Source: Bacillota bacterium (GTDB lineage: Bacteria > Bacillota > Desulfotomaculia > Desulfotomaculales > Ammonificaceae). Taken from it: 64,000 bases of DNA. A model generated the notes under the pieces. It saw nothing but the letters and a program-made list of their open reading frames with translations. It was not told the DNA's origin and searched no databases. The position numbers were made by a program, and so were the translations under genes. Each line of letters opens with the position of its first letter. The stretch's first letter is position 1. Positions 7,673-14,248 of this stretch are shown piece by piece. The stretch lies in assembly GCA_040755295.1 (NCBI GenBank), contig JBFMBK010000001.1, forward strand, positions 248,001-312,000. The letters are read 5' to 3'.

Positions 7673-7865
7673 CAGTATGCATAGGGAGAATATAGAATAT
7701 AGATGTAGAATATATAAGGTATAATATGGTATGTGGAATGTTGAAGGTAGAAGTAGAAGTCGGAACCCAAAAAAGCATTGGGAACGTATTGAATCTACAA
7801 AAAAAGAAACCGGCGGGGACCGTTTTCGGAGGCCCGGAGACAGGGGGCCGGAGGTCGAATTCGGC
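7673..7865. repeat. AT-rich repetitive gap with heptamer-like tracts
   Basis: The segment holds tandem gaatata/tagaat-type repeats at about 7688-7720 and GTAGAA/GTAGAAGTC near 7747-7762. No coding frame is supported. Confidence 0.4.
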
Positions 7866-7893
7866 AAAAAAAGAATCCAGCGGAAACCGCTGG
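7866..7893 (-). terminator. Strong orphan minus-strand terminator
   Basis: Read on the minus strand, ATCCAGCGG pairs exactly with CCGCTGGAT around TTT and is followed by TCTTTTTTT. No minus-strand protein gene lies upstream, so it probably ends a non-coding transcript. Confidence 0.75.
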
Positions 7894-8035
7894 ATGGGGA
7901 GAGATAGAGTTTTTTAGCGGAGCTTTCAACATTATTACCCGATGCCGGGCGGTTTATACATGCGGCGAAATTTTTTATTTGCGGTGCGCCCGTACGGCGA
8001 CGGGCGTACTAAAGCACACCCGCCTATGGTATACT
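7866..8035 (-). ncRNA. Candidate structured small RNA
   Basis: A minus-strand transcript from near 8030 would contain a strong hairpin (CGCCCGT pairing with ACGGGCG, enclosed by GGTGTGC and GCGCACC; 7980-8025) and end at the orphan terminator, giving about 160 bases. A TATACC box lies at about 8028-8033 on that strand, but I see no well-spaced -35. No known RNA family is recognised. It is a hypothesis from structure and terminator only. Confidence 0.35.
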
Positions 8036-8049
8036 GGTGGTAACACGAT

Positions 8050-8272
8050 CGAACTGTTCAACATTCCGAAGGGCGCAGCGATAAGCAACGTTTTCGGAAG
8101 TCGGAGGCACGATGTCGTAAATCGGAGTCCTTGAAAGAATTCGCAGTTGCGAATTCCCACTTTGAATCCGACCTCTGATTTCTTGCTTCCGACATCTGAA
8201 TCCGCCGGTCTTCCTTGCACTACATTACTTCTCGCCGCGTTCCGTAGGTGTCAGGTGGCAGCTGAAAGTTCC
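8050..8272 (+). mobile_element. Miniature element copy with heptamer-repeat insert
   Basis: The left end (CGAACTGTTCA then ATTCCGAAGGGCGCAGCGATAAG) and the right end (GTCTTCCTTGCACTAC, TTACTTCTCGCCGCG, TTCCGTAGGTGTCAG) match the family described at 42089-42267. The middle is replaced by degenerate heptamers (about 8095-8205), making it longer than the usual 178 bp. The terminal repeats are eroded and I see no target duplication. About 50 bases of its right part are nearly identical to the copy at 24421-24598. Confidence 0.6.
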
Positions 8273-8334
8273 ATGAATAACAATATGAAACTATTGGAGG
8301 CCGCGGTTTTGCGGCGGTCTCAGGGGAAGGGGGG

Positions 8335-8694
8335 ATGGAAGTGATCGACACCTTTCGGAAGGTAGTTCTGGTGGGGATAGGCGCGCTGTCGCTCACCAAG
8401 GAAAAGGCCGAGCAGTTGGCGAAGGAGCTTGCGGAAAAAGGACATGTGACGACGGACGAGGCCCGTACTTTTGTGAAAGAGCTTCTGGACCGCGGCGAGA
8501 GGGAACGTGAAACGCTCCAGAAAACGGTCAGGGAAGAGATCAACGGTTTGCGTGATAACTGGGGCCTGGTTACGAAGAGGGATTTGAACGAGCTGTTTCA
8601 AAGGATCGAGAAGATCGAGGAAGCGGTTTTCGGCAAGAGACAGGAAGTCGAAAGGACAACTGTTGTGGTGGAGGAAGTAAAGGAAGAGGGTTGA
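8335..8694 (+). CDS. Phasin-family (PhaF-like) protein
   Basis: A 119-residue, highly charged, mostly helical protein. An amphipathic N-terminal helix (DTFRKVVLVGIGALSLTKEKAEQL cut here to its sense) resembles the polyhydroxyalkanoate granule-associated/regulatory family (COG3937). A long coiled-coil follows (about residues 35-95), and the Val/Glu-rich tail is variable. In Clostridia such proteins are common and need not imply PHA granules. No PHA synthase is nearby. The ATG start follows a GGGGAAGGGGGG tract. It is monocistronic, with a terminator after it. Confidence 0.7.
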   Translation: MEVIDTFRKVVLVGIGALSLTKEKAEQLAKELAEKGHVTTDEARTFVKELLDRGERERETLQKTVREEINGLRDNWGLVTKRDLNELFQRIEKIEEAVFGKRQEVERTTVVVEEVKEEG

Positions 8695-8733
8695 AATTAC
8701 AAAGGCGATGTTCCTAAATGAGCCGGATTACAA

Positions 8734-8761
8734 AGGCCACTCCGCAAGGGGTGGTTTTATT
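8734..8761 (+). terminator. Terminator after phasin gene
   Basis: GCCACTCC pairs with GGGGTGGT (one G-U) around GCAA and is followed by TTTTATT. Confidence 0.65.
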
Positions 8762-8775
8762 GTTATGCCGCATGG

Positions 8776-8819
8776 TGAATAGTTACTTGTTATAAAACCG
8801 CGCCGGACTCCGTAACTAT
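8776..8819. repeat. Solo miniature-element ends facing outward
   Basis: TGAATAGTTAC (8776-8786) equals the right terminal repeat of the element at 42089-42267. GTAACTAT (8812-8819) matches the first eight bases of the left terminal repeat. They face away from each other across 25 bases, as if two elements once abutted or the ends remained after loss. Confidence 0.4.
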
Positions 8820-8912
8820 GGTGGTAGTAGTCTTTTCTAACATTCAGCGCATAGTGTTTCGCCGGCGGGACGCTAAATGGATGCGCCTTATTAAATCACT
8901 GGAGTGGTGGCC

Positions 8913-10130
8913 GTGCGGTGGAGCCTGAAAGACCGCGGCAAAACAGCGCCTGTCTGTTACACAGACGGGCGGGAGGATAGGTTTCCGCACTTGAAGGAGT
9001 TCTGCAGAACGGTCCTGTTAATCCTGTTCGTTCTTGCTGTGTTTTGTTGGGCGAACCCGGAGCGTGCGGGCTGTCAGGAAACCGAAAACCCGCTGTGGAC
9101 CACGCAGCGGTTCCTGCTGGTTGTGGTCGACGGGCTGGAAGTCGAAGCGGTAAACGGAGATACGACCCCGAGCATCGAAGGCATAGGTACCGCCGGGGTG
9201 AAAATCTACGATGTCGCCGGATTTCCGCCTGATTCCCCGGACGCCGTGGTGGCTTCGCTCCTGACCGGGGTAACGCCCGCACGGCACGGATGCTACGGTC
9301 CGGGAGACAGGGTCCGCGGGCGTACGCTTTTCTCGCTTCTCGCGGAGCGGGAAACGAAAACCGCCGTCTTTGTTTCCGGGGGGATGCCCTCTTACGGTCC
9401 CGGGCAGGGGGCGGGCAGGGTCGTGACGGCGTCCGGGGATACCGCGCTGGTAAGCAAAGCGATCGATTACCTCCGGGAGGAAGCGCCGTACTTCACGGTG
9501 GTCGTCTTGCGGGGCCCGCGGCTTGCGCGGGAAAGGGGCGCCGACCACGATGAGTACCTGCGTGCGGTTAACGCCGCCGATACCGAAATCGGGAGGCTGA
9601 CCGGGTATCTCCGGGACCATCGGGACCTTGACGCTACTCTCCTTTGTGTCACCGGTACAACGGGAAGGCCGCCGCTTTTCCTCAAGGCAGCGGAGTTGAG
9701 ATCAGGCGTTTCGCTGCCGCCGGCGGGGATTGTCGATGTGGCGCCCACGCTGGGTTACCTGATGGGGGTGGAACTGCCGGCTCCGGAGGGGCTTATATTG
9801 TGGAACGCTTTGAACGGCGGCGCGGAGCAGAGCGGGGAATACCTGTCGGAGCTGCGGGTGCGGGATTTGAGCCGCGCGCTCTTTGCAGCGAGGGCGGAGA
9901 TGCGCCGTCTCCTGGGGGAACAGTCCGGCGTGCAGCGGGAAAAGAGGGAGGTCAGCAATCAGCGGCAGGCGATGGAGAGCGTCGTCGAGGCGCGCGACCG
10001 GCGCATCAGACAGCTCCAGGGCGCGATAGCGCGCTGGAAGGGAGCGATGCTGCTGGCCTTGGGGTTGTGCGGCGCGGGTTATTATTTCGAGTACCGGTTC
10101 CTGCGGCGGCGCTACCTGCTGTTCAAATGA
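8913..10130 (+). CDS. Membrane-anchored alkaline-phosphatase-superfamily protein, degenerate metal site
   Basis: A product of about 405 residues. A hydrophobic N-terminal segment (about residues 30-50) acts as signal or anchor. It is followed by a phosphodiesterase/sulfatase-like core: LVVVDGLEVEAV with the first Asp, PPDSPDAVVASLLTGVTPARHG with the nucleophile region, and VDVAPTLGYLMGVELPAPEG near its end. The usual metal-binding Asp-His (SDHG-type) before the last strand reads TGTTGRPPLF, so catalysis is doubtful. A coiled coil (about 310-365) and one transmembrane helix (GAMLLALGLCGAGYYFEY) end the protein. GTG 8913 is preferred because GGAG lies 8 bases upstream; GTG 8904 is possible. Confidence 0.65.
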   Translation: MRWSLKDRGKTAPVCYTDGREDRFPHLKEFCRTVLLILFVLAVFCWANPERAGCQETENPLWTTQRFLLVVVDGLEVEAVNGDTTPSIEGIGTAGVKIYDVAGFPPDSPDAVVASLLTGVTPARHGCYGPGDRVRGRTLFSLLAERETKTAVFVSGGMPSYGPGQGAGRVVTASGDTALVSKAIDYLREEAPYFTVVVLRGPRLARERGADHDEYLRAVNAADTEIGRLTGYLRDHRDLDATLLCVTGTTGRPPLFLKAAELRSGVSLPPAGIVDVAPTLGYLMGVELPAPEGLILWNALNGGAEQSGEYLSELRVRDLSRALFAARAEMRRLLGEQSGVQREKREVSNQRQAMESVVEARDRRIRQLQGAIARWKGAMLLALGLCGAGYYFEYRFLRRRYLLFK

Positions 10131-10165
10131 AGCGGCGGAGCCAATGCCGCTACAGGGACTTCGAA

Positions 10166-10195
10166 AGGGTGGGCACGGCCTGCCCTGTTTTTTTA
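10166..10195 (+). terminator. Terminator after phosphatase-fold gene
   Basis: GGGCA pairs with TGCCC around CGGCC and is followed by a run of seven T. Confidence 0.65.
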
Positions 10196-10440
10196 TTTAC
10201 AGAAAATATAATTTACTTTTGGCTTTCCTGGTTCATTCCTGCCGCAACGCCCCCGCAAAATCATAAACCGGTCACTTTCCGTTTTATACGCTCTGAAGGC
10301 TAAATTTGCCCGTTAGGTAAGAAGTTGTTTACATGTGTAGAGCTTACAAATTATATTGGCTGATAACGGCGCTTTCTGTTCAACCTATTTAAATGAAAGC
10401 TGGTGGTTTACAGCTTAATAAGACGCAAGGTTGTGTTGCA
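10196..10440. other. AT-rich upstream region of the acs array
   Basis: No gene is seen. It ends in the leader of the first cooC. A possible promoter at 10328-10357 is listed separately. A frame from ATG 10393 runs into cooC, but the proper start appears to be GTG 10441. Confidence 0.4.
10328..10357 (+). promoter_or_regulatory. Possible sigma-A-type promoter for the acs array
   Basis: TTTACA at 10328-10333 and TATATT at 10352-10357 are separated by 18 bases, about 85 bases before the cooC start. This is by inspection only. Confidence 0.35.
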
Positions 10441-11214
10441 GTGAAGGGAATAAAAATAGCTGTATCCGGAAAAGGCGGTGCGGGAAAGACCACTCTATCG
10501 GCTGCTCTCATTCGTGCCTATGCTTTGACCCACCGGCGGGTTTACGCCGTTGATGCCGACCCGGACGCCTCGCTGGCGCTTGCGTTAGGGATTCCAGCCG
10601 AGGCGGCGGCACAGATTCGTCCCGTAGTAGAGATTAAGGAGCATGTGCAGGAAGCAATGGGAGGAGAAGGGGGGTTTTTTAGTTTAAACCCGCCCTTAGG
10701 GGAGATACTCGACGATTTTTGTTTCCGGCTGGATAACATTCTGTTCATGCGGATGGGGGGATTAAAAAAAGGGGGCACCAGTTGTTACTGCCGGGAAAAC
10801 GCTTTTTTAAGCGCTGTTTTAACCGCACTTCTCCTGGAACGGGATGAGGTGGTGGTGATGGATATGCCGGCGGGTATTGAGCATCTCTCCCGCGGGACGG
10901 CGCGAGGGGTGGATGTTTTGCTGGTGGTGACGGAGCCGAACCGGCGGAGCATTCACACCGGAAGTCTGGTGCTAAGACTGGCGGGAGATATCGGCATCCC
11001 AAGGGTGGCGGTGATCGGGAACAAGGTGGCGTCGCCGGAAGACGGAGGGCTGGTCGAGTCGGCCTTTCCGGGCAGGGTTATAGGGACGCTTCCTTTCGAC
11101 CCGGCCGCCTACTGCGGGGAAGGTGAATTGGGGATGGGGTTCCGGGAGTCGGTAACAAAGATTAAAGACGCAGTTGATAAGGAGAGGGTTAGTTCAGATG
11201 ATCAATGTAACTGA
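10441..11214 (+). CDS. cooC: CooC-type nickel-insertion ATPase (first copy)
   Basis: A MinD/ParA-like P-loop ATPase that loads nickel into the C-cluster of CO dehydrogenase (or possibly AcsB). Near the start is the deviant Walker A GKGGAGKTT. The Asp-rich switch YAVDADPD follows, and a central SCYCREN holds the CxC nickel-binding pair known from CooC. GTG 10441 is chosen because it puts the P-loop at the usual position near residue 10; the 16-codon upstream extension lacks family features. The product is 257 residues. It overlaps the NuoE-like gene by 17 bases and opens the long acs array. Confidence 0.85.
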   Translation: MKGIKIAVSGKGGAGKTTLSAALIRAYALTHRRVYAVDADPDASLALALGIPAEAAAQIRPVVEIKEHVQEAMGGEGGFFSLNPPLGEILDDFCFRLDNILFMRMGGLKKGGTSCYCRENAFLSAVLTALLLERDEVVVMDMPAGIEHLSRGTARGVDVLLVVTEPNRRSIHTGSLVLRLAGDIGIPRVAVIGNKVASPEDGGLVESAFPGRVIGTLPFDPAAYCGEGELGMGFRESVTKIKDAVDKERVSSDDQCN

Positions 11215-11671
11215 ACGGGCGCGGGAAATTGTCGGCAGGTATAAAGGGAAAGACGCGGTATTGATTCACGTTCTGGAAGACGCCCAGAACGAGTTCGGTT
11301 ACCTTCCGGAAGAAGCGCTTGAGGTTGTTTCCAAGGAACTGGGGATTTCCCTCGCCGAGATTTACGGCGTGGCTTCCTTTTACGCGCGTTTTTACTTCAC
11401 GCCGCGGGGGAGGAACATCGTACGGGTCTGTACCGGAACGGCCTGCTACGTCCGGGGTTCCGGGCGCATCCTCACGAAGTTCGAGGATGAGCTTGGTTTA
11501 AAAAACGGCGAGACATCAGAAGACCTGAAGTATACCCTCGAAACCGTAAGCTGTGTAGGGTGCTGCGCGTTGGCGCCGGTGATGGTGATTAACGAAAAGA
11601 CGCAGCGGGTGCTCGACGCCGGTAAGGTGTTAACCTCGTTAAAGAGGAGTGAGAGCGTTGGCCAGGATTGA
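11198..11671 (+). CDS. nuoE: NuoE/HydC-like thioredoxin-fold [2Fe-2S] subunit
   Basis: This 157-residue subunit resembles the 24-kDa subunit of complex I and the matching subunit of NAD-linked hydrogenases and formate dehydrogenases. A helical N-terminus (YLPEEALEVVSKELGISLAEIYGVASFY) precedes the thioredoxin fold. Cysteines at about 78 and 83 (CTGTAC) and 119 and 123 (CVGCC) give the C-x4-C ... C-x3-C set for one [2Fe-2S] cluster. The ATG at 11198 overlaps cooC; AAGGAG lies 13 bases upstream. It overlaps the NuoF-like gene, so the two are translationally coupled. Confidence 0.85.
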   Translation: MINVTERAREIVGRYKGKDAVLIHVLEDAQNEFGYLPEEALEVVSKELGISLAEIYGVASFYARFYFTPRGRNIVRVCTGTACYVRGSGRILTKFEDELGLKNGETSEDLKYTLETVSCVGCCALAPVMVINEKTQRVLDAGKVLTSLKRSESVGQD

Positions 11672-13529
11672 AAACCGGTCGGTCTTAGAGGCGTTGTCCA
11701 ACGACCTGGCCGCGGAGCGGGCACGGGTCAAGCACAAGGTGAAGGTGTGCATGGGCACCGGATGTGTCGGGGGCGGCGCGGAGGAGGTCTTCAGGGCCTT
11801 TGAATCGGAAGTCGAGCGCCAGGGATCGGACGCGAGGGTGGTCCCGGTCGGCTGCCAGGGGTTCTGTCAGGGCGGCCCGATCGTATCCGTCGACCCGCAG
11901 GAGTTCTTCCTGAACAGGGTCTCGGTGTTGGACGTGCCCAAAATCGTTGATTTATCAGTGAAAAGGGGCAAGGAACTTGTAACGCATTTTTACCGCAATC
12001 CGGACACGGGTGAGCTCTGCAGCCGGAAGGCGGATATGCCGTTCTACGCGAACCAGACGCGGATAGCCATGAAGGATCTGGGGCAGATCAACCCGATGGA
12101 CATTGAGGATTACATCGCCGTCGGCGGGTACCTCCCGCTGGCCGGGGTGCTGACCGAGATGACCCCCGAAGCGGTTATCGAAGAGATGAAGACATCGGGA
12201 CTGAGGGGCCGCGGCGGGGCCGGTTTCCCCGCGGGGAGGAAATGGGAGTCGGCGCGCCGGTCACCGGGAGCGAAGAAGTACGTTATCTGCAACGGGGATG
12301 AGGGCGACCCCGGCGCGTTTATGGACCGTTCGATGATGGAAGGGAACCCGCACGCGGTGCTGGAAGGGATGTTGATCTGCGCCTACGCCGTCGGGTCGGA
12401 CGAAGGGTATATTTACGTCCGCGCCGAATACCCGCTGGCGGTGAAGCGCCTCGAGCAGGCGATAATACAGGCGCGGGAACGCGGGCTGCTGGGCGAGAAC
12501 ATCCTGGGCACCGGGTTTGCGTTTGACCTGCACGTGAAGAAGGGGGCGGGGGCCTTTATCTGCGGCGAGTCAACCACGCTGATGGTGGCGATCGAGGGCA
12601 GGCGCCCTTCGCCGCGTCAGACGCCTCCCCGCTCGGTGGAGCAGGGTTTGTGGGGGATGCCGACCTGCCTGAACAACGTGGAGACCTTCGTGAATGTCCC
12701 GGCGATTATCCGTAACGGCGGCGACTGGTACGCCCGGTACGGCACCGAGCAGTCCAAGGGAACCAAGGCGTTCTGCATCACCGGCAACATCAGTAACACC
12801 GGTCTGATAGAGGTCCCGATGGGAATGACGCTGCGCGAGGTTGTTTACGACGTGGGAGGCGGTGTCATGGGGGACGGTAAATTCAAGGCGGTCCAGACCG
12901 GCGGCCCTTCGGGCGGGTGTATCCCCGAGGCACACATCGACGCGGCGGTGGATTTTGAGTCGTTGAAGTCGCTGGGTTCGATGATGGGTTCCGGCGGCAT
13001 GGTGGTCGTCGACGATAAGACCTGCATGGTGGAGTTCGCCCGGTTCTTCCTTTCCTTCACGCAGCGCGAGTCGTGCGGCAAGTGCCCGCCGTGCAGGATC
13101 GGGACCTACGAGATGCTGCAGATATTGAACAGGATTGTGGCCGGGGAAGGCCGGGAGGGCGACATCGAGCGCCTTGAGGATATAGGGTGGAAGATCAAGC
13201 AGACCGCGCTGTGCGGTCTCGGTCAAAGCGCGCCGAACCCGGTGCTTTCGACCATCCGTTACTTCCGCGAGGAATACGAGGCGCACATCAGGGATAAGGG
13301 ATGTCCGGCCCGGGCCTGCACGACCCTGGGGAGTTATGTCATCGGGGAAGACTGCGTCCAGTGCGGTCTTTGCAGGCAGAGTTGTTCCCACGGGGCGATC
13401 ATCGAGACCAGGGACAGGTACTATATCGACAACGTGCTTTGTCAGAAGTGCGGGACGTGTCTGGCGGTCTGCCCGACCGGCTGCGTGCTGGTCGAGCCGG
13501 CGGTCCGAAAGGAGGCGGTAGGGACATGA
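11658..13529 (+). CDS. nuoF: NuoF/HydB-like NADH-binding flavoprotein subunit
   Basis: A 623-residue soluble subunit that would pass electrons between NAD(H) and iron-sulfur carriers. Domains in order: N-terminal thioredoxin-like [2Fe-2S] (Cys about 31, 36, 70, 74), FMN/NADH-binding core with GRGGAGFPAGRKW (about 180) and CNGDEGDPGAFMDR, SLBB-like part, [4Fe-4S] motif CGKCPPCR (about 473) and a C-terminal two-cluster ferredoxin (CVQCGLCRQSC and CQKCGTCLAVC). This fused layout is that of electron-bifurcating hydrogenase or FDH beta subunits. TTG 11658 has GAGGAG 8 bases upstream; GTG 11649 is the alternative. Confidence 0.88.
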   Translation: MARIENRSVLEALSNDLAAERARVKHKVKVCMGTGCVGGGAEEVFRAFESEVERQGSDARVVPVGCQGFCQGGPIVSVDPQEFFLNRVSVLDVPKIVDLSVKRGKELVTHFYRNPDTGELCSRKADMPFYANQTRIAMKDLGQINPMDIEDYIAVGGYLPLAGVLTEMTPEAVIEEMKTSGLRGRGGAGFPAGRKWESARRSPGAKKYVICNGDEGDPGAFMDRSMMEGNPHAVLEGMLICAYAVGSDEGYIYVRAEYPLAVKRLEQAIIQARERGLLGENILGTGFAFDLHVKKGAGAFICGESTTLMVAIEGRRPSPRQTPPRSVEQGLWGMPTCLNNVETFVNVPAIIRNGGDWYARYGTEQSKGTKAFCITGNISNTGLIEVPMGMTLREVVYDVGGGVMGDGKFKAVQTGGPSGGCIPEAHIDAAVDFESLKSLGSMMGSGGMVVVDDKTCMVEFARFFLSFTQRESCGKCPPCRIGTYEMLQILNRIVAGEGREGDIERLEDIGWKIKQTALCGLGQSAPNPVLSTIRYFREEYEAHIRDKGCPARACTTLGSYVIGEDCVQCGLCRQSCSHGAIIETRDRYYIDNVLCQKCGTCLAVCPTGCVLVEPAVRKEAVGT

Positions 13530-14047
13530 GCGACGCGGTTTGCGAGGTTACCAGGGCCTTCGAGGAGTACACGGAGTTTACCGAGGAGAAGCTCTGCGGG
13601 CGCTGCATCCCCTGCATGACGGCGGCGCCGATGATTATAGACACTTTGGAGCGGCTGAGGCGTGGAGAGGCTACAACGGACGACATCAGTCAACTGGAAA
13701 GCATCTGCAGCCAGGTGATGATTGTAGCCTTATGTAAACACGGGCAGAAGGCGGTGGCAAACCTTTCTCAATCCGTTAAAAACCACCGGGAGGTGTTTCA
13801 ATCCCACGCGGAGAAGCATCATTGCCCGGAAGGGTCCTGTGAAGGACTTCTTATTTACCAGGTGAATCCGGAGCGGTGCACCCAGTGCGACAAGTGCCGG
13901 GAGGTGTGTCCCGAGGGGGCGATATTCGGGGAGCCCTATATCGCTTACCGGACCGATAACCTGCCGTATATAATCGTCGGGGAAAAATGCTCGCACTGCG
14001 GGGAATGCGCAAAGGTTTGCGCAGACGGGGCCATAGAAGTTGTCTAA
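13526..14047 (+). CDS. Small NuoF-tail-like iron-sulfur protein with ferredoxin domain
   Basis: A 173-residue protein. The first half (CGRCIPCMTAAPMI, then a helical stretch ending ICSQVMIVALCKHGQ) mirrors the NADH_4Fe-4S domain of the preceding NuoF-like protein (CGKCPPCR to TALCGLGQ). The second half is a two-[4Fe-4S] ferredoxin (CTQCDKCREVCPEG and CSHCGECAKVCADG). It looks like a stand-alone copy of the NuoF C-terminal third, without flavin or NAD domain. It would be an extra electron carrier in the same complex. ATGA overlap with nuoF and an AAAGGAGG site support expression. The stop codon is followed at once by a miniature element. Confidence 0.75.
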   Translation: MSDAVCEVTRAFEEYTEFTEEKLCGRCIPCMTAAPMIIDTLERLRRGEATTDDISQLESICSQVMIVALCKHGQKAVANLSQSVKNHREVFQSHAEKHHCPEGSCEGLLIYQVNPERCTQCDKCREVCPEGAIFGEPYIAYRTDNLPYIIVGEKCSHCGECAKVCADGAIEVV

Positions 14048-14048
14048 G

Positions 14049-14224
14049 GTATCTGTTCAGATGTCACCTAACACTTACGGAACGTGGCGAGAAGCGAGTA
14101 GGAGAAGGAGGTCCAGGCGGGCCGAACCGGAGCGTATATAGAAATACATGAGGATTCGGACCACCCGGCCGACGAAGTAGTGCGAAGCTTATCGCCGCGC
14201 CCTACGGAGTGTCTGAATAGTTGT
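14049..14224 (-). mobile_element. Miniature element copy inside the acs array
   Basis: The ends GTATCTGTTCA and TGAATAGTTGT are degraded forms of the family terminal repeats. Inside are CTTACGGAACGTGGCGAGAAG, an ACCGGAGCGTAT-loop-ATACATGAGGATTCGG hairpin, and CTTATCGCCGCGCCCTACGG. Length is 176 bp. Orientation is opposite to the 42089 copy. I see no target duplication. It lies 2 bases after a stop codon and ends 25 bases before the next start. Confidence 0.65.
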
Positions 14225-14248
14225 CGGAAAAAAAGGGGGAAGGTAGTT

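Noticed and set aside
7975-8220. Minus-strand 81-residue ORF between tupA and the phasin gene
   Set aside because: It consists of miniature-element and heptamer-repeat sequence. The same peptide fragment appears near 24.4 kb because of the repeat, not homology of proteins.
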